A DNA stretch of 64,000 nt from CAZDWZ01 sp964509425 (GTDB lineage: Bacteria; Bdellovibrionota_C; UBA2361; SZUA-149; CAZDWZ01). Below the pieces are notes generated by a model that had not been told where the DNA came from, did no database searches, and saw nothing but the letters and a program-made list of their open reading frames with translations. How positions within the stretch are numbered: the first letter of the stretch is position 1; every line of letters begins with the position of its first letter. A program made the translations under genes and the position numbers. Location: the NCBI GenBank assembly GCA_964509425.1, contig CAZDWZ010000002.1, forward strand, positions 1-64,000. The letters are read 5' to 3'. Shown here piece after piece: positions 13,193 to 23,065 of the stretch.

Positions 13193-16100
13193 CTATCTGA
13201 ATGTTACCGCGGGCTCACCGAGCAATCTCTCGACTGAGTTACAAAATTCCTCGGACGGAGCGACGCCCGCACCCGCAGGAAGCGAGAGTATGGTGTCGCT
13301 GTGATTCTGCCGCCGCATTACCAGCCGGACCCGGCAATCGCCTTGATGAAGTGTAATCAGCTTTCGAAGCTCGGTCAGCTTACCGCTGTCGACGCGAGTT
13401 GAATCAATATGGATAACTGCCTCTTTCGCCGACTGATCACGAAGCTCAATGATCGATTTCACGTTTGAAGCAAACAAGATCCTTCGCTCGTCTCCCACTT
13501 CCAACTTTGCGCTTACGACGACAGGATCGTCGCTCGAGAGAATGGTCTGGACCTGGTTGTACGTATCCGGCCAAACGAGAACCTCCATAGTGTCGAGGAG
13601 GTCTTCCAAGATGAACGACGCATATCGTTCACCCTTTTTCGTGTTCTTCAACTTGAGGAAGGTGATGACTCCGGCGACATTCACGGTCGCATCGTTGGAG
13701 AGTCCTTTCACTTCCCGAATGGTCGAGGCGCCGACTCGAGAAAGATCTTGGCGGAAGCGTTCGAGAGGGTGACCGCTTAGATAAAAGCCCAGTGCTTCCT
13801 TTTCCCGCGCAAGTTTCTCCGTAGTCGGCCACTCCGGCAGACCCTTCCCGTTTCCATTCTCGGGTGGGGCAGCAAACGATGCTTGCCCTCCAAAAAGACT
13901 AATCTGATTATTCGCCTTCTCTTCACGTTCACGGGAAATGCGTTTGAGAACGTCGTCTAGATTTTGAAACAAGTGGGCCCGAGATCTCCCCGACCAATCA
14001 AATGCTCCAGCTTGAATAAAGTTTTCAAGTACTCGGCGGTTGAGCAGCGAAGCGTCACAGCGGGCACAAAAATCATGAAACGACTTGAACGCTCCGTTCT
14101 GCACGCGTTCTTGGGCCAGCATTTGAACAGCCTTCTCCCCCACTCCCTTGATCGCCGCGAGTCCAAACACGATGTCACTGCCGCTCACACTGAATCCAAC
14201 CTCTCCCCGATTAATATCAGGTGGAAGCACCGAGATGCCCATTTCGCGGCATTCGTTGATGTTCTTCAGTGTCTTGTCGGTATCTCCCATTTCAGACGTC
14301 ATGAGCGCCGCCATGAATTGCCGTGGGAAGTGCGCCTTCAGATATCCCGTTTGGTACGAGATCATGGCGTAGGCAACCGAGTGACTTCGGTTAAATCCGT
14401 ACCGCGCAAATGTCTCCATTTGGTCGAAGACATCGCCGGCGGTGGAATCAGGGATATTTCTCGCCTTCGCGCCGCTCATGAAGAAGTCGCGTTGCTTCGC
14501 CATCTCTTCGGGTTTCTTTTTCCCCATCGCCCGGCGGAGCATGTCGGCTTCTGCGAGTGAGTAGCCAGCCATATCCCGGGCAATCTGCATGATTTGCTCT
14601 TGATACAGAATGATCCCGTATGTGTCGCTCAGCACCGGTTCGAGGAGCGGATGAGAGTAGGTCACCCGCTCTCTCCCATGCTTCCGGTTGATATAGTGAT
14701 CAACCATCCCCGCATCGAGCGGACCTGGACGATAGAGTGCGAGAATAGCGACGAGATCTTCAAAGTTGCTCGGCTTCAATCGGCTCACCATTTCGGTGAT
14801 ACCCGTCGACTCGAGCTGAAACACGCCGATGGTGCGGCCGGAGGCAATCAGCTTCAGCGTTCTCGGATCATCGAGCGGAAGATCATTCAACTCGATGTCT
14901 TTATTTCGCGCCTCTTTGATCATCCGAACCGCGTCGTAGAGAACGGTCAGCGTCTTCAGTCCAAGGAAGTCGAACTTCACGAGGCCGATTTTCTCTACCC
15001 AGCTCATGGAGAGCTGAGTCACAACTTGGCCCTCTTTATCCATCATCAGCGGCAAGTGCTCGACGATGGGTTTGTCGCCGATGACGATTCCTGCCGCGTG
15101 AGTCGACGTGTGACGGGAAAGACCTTCGAGCTTCATCGCGAGCTCAATCAGCTCACGACCTTCATCGGAATCAGCGTATTCACGAAGACGTTTTTCCATC
15201 TTCAGGGCTTCGGCAAGCGGATAATCGAAGCCCTGCCGGGGAGCCGGCATCAGCTTGGCGATTCGGTCCGTCTCGGCGTAGCTCCGTCCGAGGGCACGAC
15301 CAACGTCTTTAATGGCGGCCTTCGCTTTGAGAGTTCCAAAGGTGCAAATTTGAGCAACTCGATCGCGGCCGTATTTATCGCAAACGTACTCGATGACTTT
15401 TTCGCGGCCGTAAATGCAAAAATCGATATCGATATCGGGAAGGCTGACTCGATCAGGGTTCAGAAATCGCTCGAAAAGAAGTTTGTGTGGGATGGGATCT
15501 ACTTCCGTGATGGCCATTGCATACGCGACGAGAGATCCTGCAGCGCTTCCTCGACCCGGGCCGACTGGAATGCTGTTCCGCTTCGCCCATCGGATAAAAT
15601 CGGACACGACAAGAAAGTACCCGACGAACCCCATCTTGGTAATGAGCTTAATCTCGAGTTCAAGACGATCATGATAACTGCGAATTACTTCATCGGTGAG
15701 ATATTCAGCCTTGCTCGCGCGAAGGCGCGAGAATCGATCCTCCAGACCTTCTCTCGCCTGCTCGGCGAAGAGATCCTCCAAAGACTTATCAGGAGGCGGC
15801 TCAAAATGCGGCATGTGGTGCTTCGAAAAGTCGAAAGAGAGATTGCACATGTCCGCAATCAAACCTGAATGCCGAACCGCCTCTTCGAAACCGGGCATCC
15901 CGGCGATCATTTCATCTTCCGTCTTGAAGTGAAGCCGTGAGTGATCATGCCGGATTCGATCCTCGTCGGTAATCATCTTCCCCGTCGAAATACACATCAG
16001 CACTTCTTGTGCGTAGTGATCTTCGGGCGACAAATAGTGGCAATCGTTGGTGGCGACGAGTGGGATACCGAGCTTTCCGCCCAACTCGAGCATCATTTTG

Positions 16101-16663
16101 TTGTGTCGCTGCTGCTCAGGGAACTGATGCGGTTGAACTTCTAGAAAAAAACGCTCGCCAAACAAATCTCGATATCGACGAGCACAGGTTTCGGCGCCGT
16201 CGATATCCTCCATTCGGGAATACGCGGCAAGCTCGCACGCCATACATCCGCTCAGACAGATAAGTCCGTCGTGACACGAAGAGAGGAGTTCGTAATCGAT
16301 TCGAGGCTTGTGGTAAAAGCCCTCGAGGTATCCGGCTGTAACGAGCCGGCATAAATTTTTATAACCTTGGTGATTCGTCGCGAGCAGCGTCAGGTGATGA
16401 GTCTGATGCCCCCCTTGTGCTCTTGGCGTTCGGTCGTGGCGGCTTCCCGCGGTGAAGTAGACTTCACAGCCGATGATCGGTTTGACCTGTGCGGCTTTCG
16501 CAGCTTGATAAAATTCGATCACCCCATGCATGTTTCCATGATCAGTGATTGCGACCGCGGGGTGGCCGAGCGACTTCGTGTGCGAAATCAGATTCTCGAT
16601 TTTGATCGCGCCGTCGAGGACACTGTATTGCGTATGGAGGTGGAGATGAACAAACCGGGACAT
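13193..16663 (-). CDS. dnaE: DNA polymerase III subunit alpha
   Basis: 1156 residues, the usual DnaE length. N-terminal PHP domain begins FVHLHLHTQYSVLDG, so the metal-binding HxH is retained. The palm domain shows the catalytic pair in LPDIDIDFC, preceded by GPGRGSAAGSLVAYA. The beta-clamp and tau-binding region and a C-terminal OB fold (VAGVITFLKLKNTKKGERYASF) follow. It is the replicative polymerase. ATG at 16663 (MSRFVHLH) matches the family start although the ribosome site is weak; the frame is open twelve codons further. Unlike many bacteria, there is no accA beside it. Confidence 0.97.
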   Translation of the reverse strand: MSRFVHLHLHTQYSVLDGAIKIENLISHTKSLGHPAVAITDHGNMHGVIEFYQAAKAAQVKPIIGCEVYFTAGSRHDRTPRAQGGHQTHHLTLLATNHQGYKNLCRLVTAGYLEGFYHKPRIDYELLSSCHDGLICLSGCMACELAAYSRMEDIDGAETCARRYRDLFGERFFLEVQPHQFPEQQRHNKMMLELGGKLGIPLVATNDCHYLSPEDHYAQEVLMCISTGKMITDEDRIRHDHSRLHFKTEDEMIAGMPGFEEAVRHSGLIADMCNLSFDFSKHHMPHFEPPPDKSLEDLFAEQAREGLEDRFSRLRASKAEYLTDEVIRSYHDRLELEIKLITKMGFVGYFLVVSDFIRWAKRNSIPVGPGRGSAAGSLVAYAMAITEVDPIPHKLLFERFLNPDRVSLPDIDIDFCIYGREKVIEYVCDKYGRDRVAQICTFGTLKAKAAIKDVGRALGRSYAETDRIAKLMPAPRQGFDYPLAEALKMEKRLREYADSDEGRELIELAMKLEGLSRHTSTHAAGIVIGDKPIVEHLPLMMDKEGQVVTQLSMSWVEKIGLVKFDFLGLKTLTVLYDAVRMIKEARNKDIELNDLPLDDPRTLKLIASGRTIGVFQLESTGITEMVSRLKPSNFEDLVAILALYRPGPLDAGMVDHYINRKHGRERVTYSHPLLEPVLSDTYGIILYQEQIMQIARDMAGYSLAEADMLRRAMGKKKPEEMAKQRDFFMSGAKARNIPDSTAGDVFDQMETFARYGFNRSHSVAYAMISYQTGYLKAHFPRQFMAALMTSEMGDTDKTLKNINECREMGISVLPPDINRGEVGFSVSGSDIVFGLAAIKGVGEKAVQMLAQERVQNGAFKSFHDFCARCDASLLNRRVLENFIQAGAFDWSGRSRAHLFQNLDDVLKRISREREEKANNQISLFGGQASFAAPPENGNGKGLPEWPTTEKLAREKEALGFYLSGHPLERFRQDLSRVGASTIREVKGLSNDATVNVAGVITFLKLKNTKKGERYASFILEDLLDTMEVLVWPDTYNQVQTILSSDDPVVVSAKLEVGDERRILFASNVKSIIELRDQSAKEAVIHIDSTRVDSGKLTELRKLITLHQGDCRVRLVMRRQNHSDTILSLPAGAGVAPSEEFCNSVERLLGEPAVTFR

Positions 16664-16739
16664 GCCCAGTTTATACGATCGAGGGTCGCAGACCTGCAAC
16701 CACTCACTGTCCCAGAGAACGAGGTTTGACCGAAATTCG

Positions 16740-17720
16740 TTATTTTCTTCGGGCTACGAGTTGCTTGATGCCCTCGAAGCCACCTTCTGGAAGTCGGACT
16801 TTTGCAACCCGATTTCCGATTTGGCCGAGCGCCGTTGCAGATGAAAATGATACGAACGTGAATTCGCCGTTCGGCCAGCGACCACGGAATATCTCCGGAC
16901 TATCCGGATGTGCGAGGTCGAACGTATGAAACCCAAACTCGTCGATGAGCGTCGGCAGCGCCATCTGCCGGTAAGGCGTCTTATCACACCGGCTGGGGAT
17001 AATCACGCCGCCTCGCGCTTCGATTATTGAAATAGTTTCTGAAAGACTTTTGGAGAGGCGATACTCGCGATTTCCATACGCCGCAGAGGGGACGTCGAGT
17101 GCATCGAGAAGCGAATAGAGTTCCGATGCAGGAGTGCCGTCTCGGAACAGCGTCAAAAGAAAGACTTCTTGGCAGCTTCCGAGCTGACAGCAAACGACCA
17201 TTCCCGGAAGAATTCTAAAGTCTTCTTTGCCCAGCGTTTGCTGGACGATGTCTATGTATTGAGCGTTGTAATAATCTGCGACGCCAATCAGATCGACACC
17301 CTTTGCGGCCGCGAGCCTTGCGAGACACGCCCCTGGAGGCATTCCGCCTGCGTGAAAATAACCAACCGTGTTCGGAGCGTGGACGCGAAGGTCCATTGAA
17401 TATTTCTTGCCCTTAGTGGGCTGTTTCGCGAGAAACGCTTTGCCCTTTTGAACCTTCTGAGCTTGCGCCTTCAGCAGAGTGCGATTTCGCTTCGCGGCCT
17501 CGCGAAACGGCTTGAGTACCTTTTCAGGAGGATTGACGACGAGGTCGCGAGTGAGAACGAGCGCCTTCGCCTCGGGTTTCTCGACCTTCTCTGTCTTCAC
17601 GGACTGCGCCTTCGTGAGGCGAACCTCAACGGTTTTGGTCGGCTTTGCTTTCGAAGCAGCCGCGCCTGCGGCTTGTGTTTTCTTCGACGAGCTCTTGCTT
17701 ACTTCTTTCGAGGTTCTCAT
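16740..17720 (-). CDS. PHP-like protein with basic Ala/Lys-rich N-terminus and altered metal ligands
   Basis: 326 residues from ATG at 17720 (AAGG upstream); a TTG seven codons earlier is also possible. Residues 1-105 are low-complexity and basic (SSSKKTQAAGAAASKAKPTK and VQKGKAFLAKQPTKGKKY). Residues about 108-320 look like a PHP domain as in UvsE/RNase AM relatives: MDLRVHAPNTVGYFHAGG, LARLAAAKGVDLIGVADYYNAQYI, then ILPGMVVC, and a late HTFDLAHPDSPE. Canonical PHP HxH and the His of ITDHN are replaced (DLRVH, ADYYN), so the metal site is altered. The basic tail could bind nucleic acid. It lies 76 bases upstream of dnaE. Confidence 0.6.
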   Translation of the reverse strand: MRTSKEVSKSSSKKTQAAGAAASKAKPTKTVEVRLTKAQSVKTEKVEKPEAKALVLTRDLVVNPPEKVLKPFREAAKRNRTLLKAQAQKVQKGKAFLAKQPTKGKKYSMDLRVHAPNTVGYFHAGGMPPGACLARLAAAKGVDLIGVADYYNAQYIDIVQQTLGKEDFRILPGMVVCCQLGSCQEVFLLTLFRDGTPASELYSLLDALDVPSAAYGNREYRLSKSLSETISIIEARGGVIIPSRCDKTPYRQMALPTLIDEFGFHTFDLAHPDSPEIFRGRWPNGEFTFVSFSSATALGQIGNRVAKVRLPEGGFEGIKQLVARRK

Positions 17721-17821
17721 AGCTTCAACCTTAAAATCCAAAAAAGTACCGGTCCGCCGCAGAGATCGGGCAGACGGAAGTACAACCTTGCTGAAATTCT
17801 TTTTTGTTAGAGGGACTTGGC

Positions 17822-19426
17822 CTATTGCCCGACGCGTTTGCCGAGGGCCGGCATCCCTACCTGCAGAGGTTGCTGGGATTGAGATGCCACCTCGGGAGAA
17901 GGCGATTCAATTTCTCGCCTTTGGAAGGACGGGTGTTCGAGCCTGACGCTCTCGATTCGGTAGCTTTGAACCCGCTCAACCACGATACGCGCCTGGGGTC
18001 GCGGCGGATGGCCGCCGTTTTGTTGAACGTCATGGCCGTTCAACTCGAGCGTGTCACCGGAGTGCCCATCGCCATTTTTGAGGTTCAGCTCCACCGTGTC
18101 GTCGCTTTTCTGGGATGCGATCTCAACCGTCAAGCTGTCGCCGGGCCGTGGCATCCGCCCGAGCTGGGTAAAGATGAACCCGGCAATAGTATCGTAATCG
18201 CCCTCGGGAATTTCGAGTCCAAATTGGGAATTAACATCCGCGACCAATTGGCCGCCGTCTATGAATATCTGGCCGTTGTCTTGGATAACAACCGATCGCT
18301 GCGGAATATCGGATTCGTCGAATATATCACCGACTATCTCTTCGATGAGGTCTTCCAGAGTTACAACGCCGTCTACTCCGCCGTGCTCGTCGAGGACGAT
18401 TGCCAAATGGAATTTGCGCTTTTTGAACTCGGCTAACAGATCGTCAATCGCCTTCGTTCCAGGAATAAAATACGCCTCTCGCATCAGTTTCCGGACACTG
18501 AACTCTTCGGTCTTCCCTCCCCCAGGACGAATCGGGATAACCTCCCCTTCACGATTCCTCGGAGGCAAGTATTGAGGCAGAACGAAATTGAGAAGATCTC
18601 TCGTCAAGAGGACTCCGAGCACATCGTCGATGCTCTCACCGACAACCGGAAATCGTGAGAGACCTGATTCACGAACCGTCAACAATACTTCTTCGAGCGT
18701 CGCTTCGGTGTCGATGGTCACCAAGTCAGTTCTCGGTGTCATGATTTCTCGTGCCACGGTGTCGGAGAGACTGAATACTCCCCTGAGCATCTCACCTTCT
18801 TCCTTCTCAATGGCGCCGTCCTCGGTGCTCTTCGCGACGAGGAGTGAAAGCTCAGCGAGCGACTGAACTCTGCCAAGCGGGTCCATTCGAGGGATCCCAA
18901 ATATTCGAAGGAGCACGCGAGCGCTCGTATTCAAGAGAAAGATCGCCGGTCTGCAGACTTGCGAATAGAGAAACAGCGGCCCGCCAAGGATCCGGAGCGT
19001 GCCTTCGGGGTACCGCAGCGCAATTGATTTCGCGAACAACTCCGCGAATACGACGTTTAGATAAATGGCAATAAGCAGGGCGGAAATGACCATGCTCCCC
19101 TGAACGAGAAATACAACTTCAGGATCAGCTTGATTCACGCCGAGCCAGCGGTTCAGAACCGTGAGCGGCCCGAAGAACGTTCTCTCCGCCCACCATCCGA
19201 GCAGGAGACTGGTCGCGGAGATGCCGAGCTGGGTGCCGGCCAGGGTCGTCTCCCCATCTTCGATGAGCCGCAAGGCGGTGGTCGACCCGAAGCGTCTCCT
19301 GGCTTCCGGTCCCCGGAACCGTTGCGGATTGCTTCGGGCAATCGCGAATTCGGCAGCCACGAAAAGGCCATTCACGAACACCAATGAAAGCAAAAAAAGA
19401 AAATTATTCAGGAAACCGTCTACCAT
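17822..19426 (-). CDS. CNNM/CorC (HlyC)-family transporter
   Basis: 534 residues with the full family order: a DUF21/CNNM membrane domain at about 1-190 (FLFLLSLVFVNGLFVAAEFA, GTQLGISATSLLLGWWAE), a CBS pair at about 215-345 (MTPRTDLVTIDTEATLEE; FPVVGESIDDVLGVLLTRDLL; HLAIVLDEHGGVDGVVTLEDL), and a CorC_HlyC domain (VADVNSQFGLEIPEGDYDTIAGF). A polar tail of about 90 residues follows. Family members handle Mg2+ or Co2+ efflux or gate via CBS-bound nucleotide; the bacterial substrate is uncertain. Upstream lies a 404-base divergent space to the Thg1-like gene in which I see no convincing gene. Confidence 0.9.
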   Translation of the reverse strand: MVDGFLNNFLFLLSLVFVNGLFVAAEFAIARSNPQRFRGPEARRRFGSTTALRLIEDGETTLAGTQLGISATSLLLGWWAERTFFGPLTVLNRWLGVNQADPEVVFLVQGSMVISALLIAIYLNVVFAELFAKSIALRYPEGTLRILGGPLFLYSQVCRPAIFLLNTSARVLLRIFGIPRMDPLGRVQSLAELSLLVAKSTEDGAIEKEEGEMLRGVFSLSDTVAREIMTPRTDLVTIDTEATLEEVLLTVRESGLSRFPVVGESIDDVLGVLLTRDLLNFVLPQYLPPRNREGEVIPIRPGGGKTEEFSVRKLMREAYFIPGTKAIDDLLAEFKKRKFHLAIVLDEHGGVDGVVTLEDLIEEIVGDIFDESDIPQRSVVIQDNGQIFIDGGQLVADVNSQFGLEIPEGDYDTIAGFIFTQLGRMPRPGDSLTVEIASQKSDDTVELNLKNGDGHSGDTLELNGHDVQQNGGHPPRPQARIVVERVQSYRIESVRLEHPSFQRREIESPSPEVASQSQQPLQVGMPALGKRVGQ

Positions 19427-19830
19427 GGATTGGAATCAGCAATGTTGAATGGACGCAGTGAGCACACGGAGACGGGCGGCGGGTCGAAAATCGACCTCGT
19501 TCAGGCAGATTCCGCCGGAAAGCGACGCACCACATCGATCACTAGCTGCGAGAGAATCTTTATCAGCAGGACTTAAAGACGCTTGTGGAGGCTCGCTCAC
19601 CGTCATTATTCTCCAGTTGAGAGGGCTCCCTTTCTCGGGAGTTCCCGGTAGATGATGCCACCCGGCACGATAGTCGTTTGCCTGGGGAGCTACGAAGTAG
19701 GATACCATAAGTTATGAGTCCGATTCAGGGAAAGCAGCGAAGTAAAGACCTAAGTATCTAAATCGGCAAGATATTTTTTGAAACCATGTGATCCGTTCCC
19801 TACTCCAAATCTGAGAAAATCGGCAATTAT

Positions 19831-20775
19831 ATGGGTTCTCCCGAAAAATACCTCATACGGACTTTAGGCGAGTATCAGCGCTCCATGGAGGTCTTCGAGA
19901 CCTCTCAAGACCCGCTGACGCTGCCCGATGTCCGGCTCGTGCTGCGGGGCGATGCTCACCGGTTCGGCCCCTCATGGAACGATGAGCCGGACGCCGAGTA
20001 TCCGTTCGGGACGAAGTTCATCGGCGCCCTTACCGAAACCGCCAAGATCATGATGGCCTGCGGCCTGAAGACTGTCTTCGCCTATATGCACGGCGACGAG
20101 GTCTCCCTCTTGCTCGATGAATCGGAGAGCAATAACGCCCGGCGAAAGAGCCGCCTCATCTCGCTCGCTTCGAGCACCGCTTCGCTCGCCTTCCTTCAAG
20201 CGTTTGGGAAACCGGCCGTTTTCCACACACGCCTTGCTGAGCTTCCAAATGACAGTCGCGTATTGGATTATTTCTTTTGGCAGCGAAAAGTCGCTCAGCG
20301 CAATTTCCTCTCTCGAACGCTTGGATTGCTCCTTGCGGACAGTGGACGAAGTGAATCGGAGGCGGCCGCCACTCTGAAGGCGTTGGACGAAAACGGTAGG
20401 AGGGAGCTGCTCGTTCAACTTGGGCGCCCGCCGTCCACTGTGAGCGCGTATGAACAGTTCGGACTCGCGCTTTGGTGGGAGAACAAAAAAACCCAAGACG
20501 GCGACAAGCCCACACTTCAGCTCGAATCGCGTCTCCCGGCGTCGGACGACGAATACCTTACCCTCCTAAATGGCCGCCTGTTCGGCTCCGGCTTTGCCTG
20601 CGCAGAATCACTCGATGAGGTTCGCGTTTCCGACGCTCCACCGGCGCGAACGAGTCGCGGACCGCGAGAGCAAACCTCTGCAGAGGCGCAGCGCCCGAGT
20701 CCTCCTTCTAATTCCCCGGCAAAACGCGAGCCGTTTAGAATAACATCGCGCGGCATTCGCGGACCTTCCTCCTAG
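19831..20775 (+). CDS. Bacterial Thg1-like 3'-5' polymerase (tRNA-His guanylyltransferase family)
   Basis: 314 residues. The family core is clear: RGDAHRFGPSW (first metal Asp, residue 41, D-x3-F as in DGRxF), FAYMHGDEVSLLLDE (Asp89-Glu90, the second carboxylate pair), then SRLISLASSTASLAF, PAVFHTRLAELPNDSRVLDYFFWQRKVAQRNFL. Eukaryotic Thg1 adds G-1 to tRNA-His; bacterial Thg1-like proteins instead repair 5'-truncated tRNAs by templated 3'-5' addition. The C-terminal 60 residues are low-complexity (Ser/Pro/Arg) and extra to the family. The gene stands alone, divergent from the CorC-like gene, with a weak ribosome site. Confidence 0.88.
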   Translation: MGSPEKYLIRTLGEYQRSMEVFETSQDPLTLPDVRLVLRGDAHRFGPSWNDEPDAEYPFGTKFIGALTETAKIMMACGLKTVFAYMHGDEVSLLLDESESNNARRKSRLISLASSTASLAFLQAFGKPAVFHTRLAELPNDSRVLDYFFWQRKVAQRNFLSRTLGLLLADSGRSESEAAATLKALDENGRRELLVQLGRPPSTVSAYEQFGLALWWENKKTQDGDKPTLQLESRLPASDDEYLTLLNGRLFGSGFACAESLDEVRVSDAPPARTSRGPREQTSAEAQRPSPPSNSPAKREPFRITSRGIRGPSS

Positions 20776-20783
20776 GCGAACAC

Positions 20784-20799
20784 ACGGGTCGAATCCCGT
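20784..20799 (+). terminator. Small hairpin after the Thg1-like gene
   Basis: ACGGG and CCCGT pair around TCGAAT, followed by ATTTTC, nine bases past the stop. A short, weak intrinsic terminator is the simplest reading. Confidence 0.35.
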
Positions 20800-20845
20800 A
20801 TTTTCATTGGACCATTCGGGGATCGAAGGGCTATTATTTCCGACC

Positions 20846-23065
20846 ATGATATCCTCTCCGTCCTCCGTTCCGTCGCGCCAAGTTCTTTGGAATGTCTCCG
20901 ACCCGGTAAATCCGGCGGTGATGTATCTGCTCTTCGCGATCTCACTCGTCATTTGCGGATTCGGGCTTTTCCAAAGGTTCCGTCTGTGGTCGGCAGGAAA
21001 GCCGGATGGTTCTCGCCTGACTCATCCCATCCAGCGGATTACCGCGCTCTGGACGTACGGCATCGAGCAACGTTCGGTGAATCGCGCGAAGGACGCCGGA
21101 AAGTTTCATTCTCTGATTTTTTACGGATTTTTGGTCCTGCTCTTCACCACGACGATGGTCTTCCTGGATCACGATTTGGGCATTCAGATATATCGTGGAC
21201 AGTTTTACCTCGCGGTGACGGTCTTGAGTGATCTTTTCGGACTCGGATTGTTCTATGGGCTCGTACTCGCGTGGCACCGGCGCTACATAAATCGCCCGGA
21301 CAAGCTGCATTCCACAGCGAGCGACGCGCTTCTTCTCATCGTGCTTGGACTCCTCGTGATCCAAGGATTTCTCCTCGAAGCACTTCGCATCCATGCCACC
21401 GGTGATCCCTGGCGGTTTTATTCACCGGTCGGCTACGTAGTGAGCCTCGTTTTTTGGCCGCTTTCTGTGGGAGCTGCTCGATCGATCCATTTCATTATCT
21501 GGTGGTTTCATACCGTGACGGTGTTCGCGGTGATCGCCGTGCTTCCATACACCAAGTTTCTGCACATCCTGGCGAGCATTGGGAATATTTATTTCTCCGA
21601 ACACGGCCGGCCAAAGGGCGCACTTCGATTTCCGGGAGACATGGAAGCGATTCTCGAAGTCGCCGCCGAGACCGGTGACGAATCTGCGCTCGGCATCGGC
21701 GTTTCGACGATAGGTGACCTGAGCTGGAAACAAAGGCTGGATCTCGATGCGTGCACTTCGTGCGGACGATGTCAGGAAGTTTGTCCTGCGTATAATTCCG
21801 GGAAGCCGCTTTCTCCAAAATGGCTGATCTTGGATACGAGAGATCACATGCTCGGGCTTTATGCGAGCGGTAATCAGAAAGTGGGCGCCGGCTCTCCCCC
21901 TCAATCGGTGCTCGGTGCCGCAGAGAATTTTGATCGAGGCATGCTCTCCTCCCTTCTTCTTAAGTCTCATGCCGCGCGAGACGGATACCGCCGCGCAAAA
22001 AACGAGCTGGTTGAAAACGCCGCACGAAACATCGGAGTTGCTTACGAACATGAGCTGGCCGTCGATGTGATGGACGAGAACGTCTTCTGGTCCTGCACAA
22101 GCTGCCGCGCATGCATGGAGGTCTGCCCGGTCGGGATCGAACATGTGGACCTCATCATGGATGTGAGGAGAAACCTCACCCTCCTGAAGGGAGAAATGCC
22201 CGGTGAAGCACAAGCGAGCTTGCGCGCCATCGAAACTAGAGGAAATCCGTTCGGACCCCCAGAGGCGAGAACATCTTGGACCGAGGGACTCAATGTTCCT
22301 ATTCTGGAGGCAGGTGCCGACGTCGACTTGCTCTATTGGGTCGGGTGCATTTCGGCCTACGATCGGCGCAAGCAAAAGATTGCTCGAGCCATGGTTGAAA
22401 TATTGAACCGGTCGGGTCTGAGCTGGGGCATTTTGGGAAATAAAGAGCGCTGCACGGGTGACCCTGCTCGCCGTCTCGGGGAAGAGAACCTCTTCCAAAC
22501 GTCAGCGAAAACCAACCTCGAGACGCTCAGCAAACTAAGCTTCAAACGGATCGTGGCGCATTGTCCGCATTGCTTCAACACTCTGAAGAACGAGTATTGC
22601 CAGCTTACCGGGCGCTCGTTCTCGGTCGTTCATCACAGCGAGCTCCTCCAGGAACTCCTCGCAAACGGCCGAATTACCGTAAAATCCGGCTCCGAAAAGC
22701 TAATAACCTTCCATGACCCTTGCTATTTAGGGCGTTATAACGATAACTATGACGCCCCTCGCGAGGTGGTTTACCAGATAGGAAAAAATAGCCGAACGGG
22801 CTGGGACGGGCCGAAAGAAATGCCCTCCCACCGTGAGAAAGGCATGTGTTGCGGCGCAGGCGGCGGACACTTCTGGATGGACCTCAAAATCGGTGAGAGG
22901 GTCAACGTTCTCCGAGTCAAAGAGGCGGAAGAGATCGGGGCGAATACAATCGCCACGGGCTGTCCGTTCTGTATGCACATGCTCGAAGACGGACTCAAGC
23001 TCCGCTCCCGCGAAGATATCGAAGTCAGAGACATTGCCGAATTAGTGATTGAAAACTTAGCATGA
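20846..23065 (+). CDS. Membrane Fe-S oxidoreductase (NarI-like/HdrD-like fusion), probable ETF partner
   Basis: 739 residues from ATG at 20846 (a TTG 13 codons earlier is possible). The first 260 residues hold about six transmembrane helices resembling the NarI/DsrM haem-b domain. Two [4Fe-4S] motifs follow (CTSCGRCQEVCP; CTSCRACMEVCP), then two CCG/HdrD-type modules: CISAYDRR, RCTGDPARRLG, HCPHCFNTLKNEY and DPCYLGRYN, CCGAGGGHFWMD, TGCPFCMHML. In the first module CCG is altered to RCTG. The layout fits electron transfer between a soluble donor and the quinone pool. Related proteins occur with etfBA, and such genes lie at 49.4-51.1 kb here. Overlaps typA by ATGA. Confidence 0.85.
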   Translation: MISSPSSVPSRQVLWNVSDPVNPAVMYLLFAISLVICGFGLFQRFRLWSAGKPDGSRLTHPIQRITALWTYGIEQRSVNRAKDAGKFHSLIFYGFLVLLFTTTMVFLDHDLGIQIYRGQFYLAVTVLSDLFGLGLFYGLVLAWHRRYINRPDKLHSTASDALLLIVLGLLVIQGFLLEALRIHATGDPWRFYSPVGYVVSLVFWPLSVGAARSIHFIIWWFHTVTVFAVIAVLPYTKFLHILASIGNIYFSEHGRPKGALRFPGDMEAILEVAAETGDESALGIGVSTIGDLSWKQRLDLDACTSCGRCQEVCPAYNSGKPLSPKWLILDTRDHMLGLYASGNQKVGAGSPPQSVLGAAENFDRGMLSSLLLKSHAARDGYRRAKNELVENAARNIGVAYEHELAVDVMDENVFWSCTSCRACMEVCPVGIEHVDLIMDVRRNLTLLKGEMPGEAQASLRAIETRGNPFGPPEARTSWTEGLNVPILEAGADVDLLYWVGCISAYDRRKQKIARAMVEILNRSGLSWGILGNKERCTGDPARRLGEENLFQTSAKTNLETLSKLSFKRIVAHCPHCFNTLKNEYCQLTGRSFSVVHHSELLQELLANGRITVKSGSEKLITFHDPCYLGRYNDNYDAPREVVYQIGKNSRTGWDGPKEMPSHREKGMCCGAGGGHFWMDLKIGERVNVLRVKEAEEIGANTIATGCPFCMHMLEDGLKLRSREDIEVRDIAELVIENLA

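Noticed and set aside
14594..15868. Long antisense frame of 424 codons inside dnaE
   Set aside because: It mirrors the codon structure of dnaE, has no family signature, and dnaE is certain.
19436..19708. Minus-strand frame of 90 codons between the CorC-like and Thg1-like genes
   Set aside because: Composition unlike a protein and only a weak internal start; the space fits divergent promoters.
20784..20799. CGGGTCGAATCCCG resembling a tRNA T-arm near a Thg1-like gene
   Set aside because: The T-loop is one base short, and no acceptor, D or anticodon arms surround it; a small hairpin explains it.
21422..22498. Antisense frame of 358 codons inside the Fe-S oxidoreductase gene
   Set aside because: Shadow of a well-supported gene; no recognisable domain.
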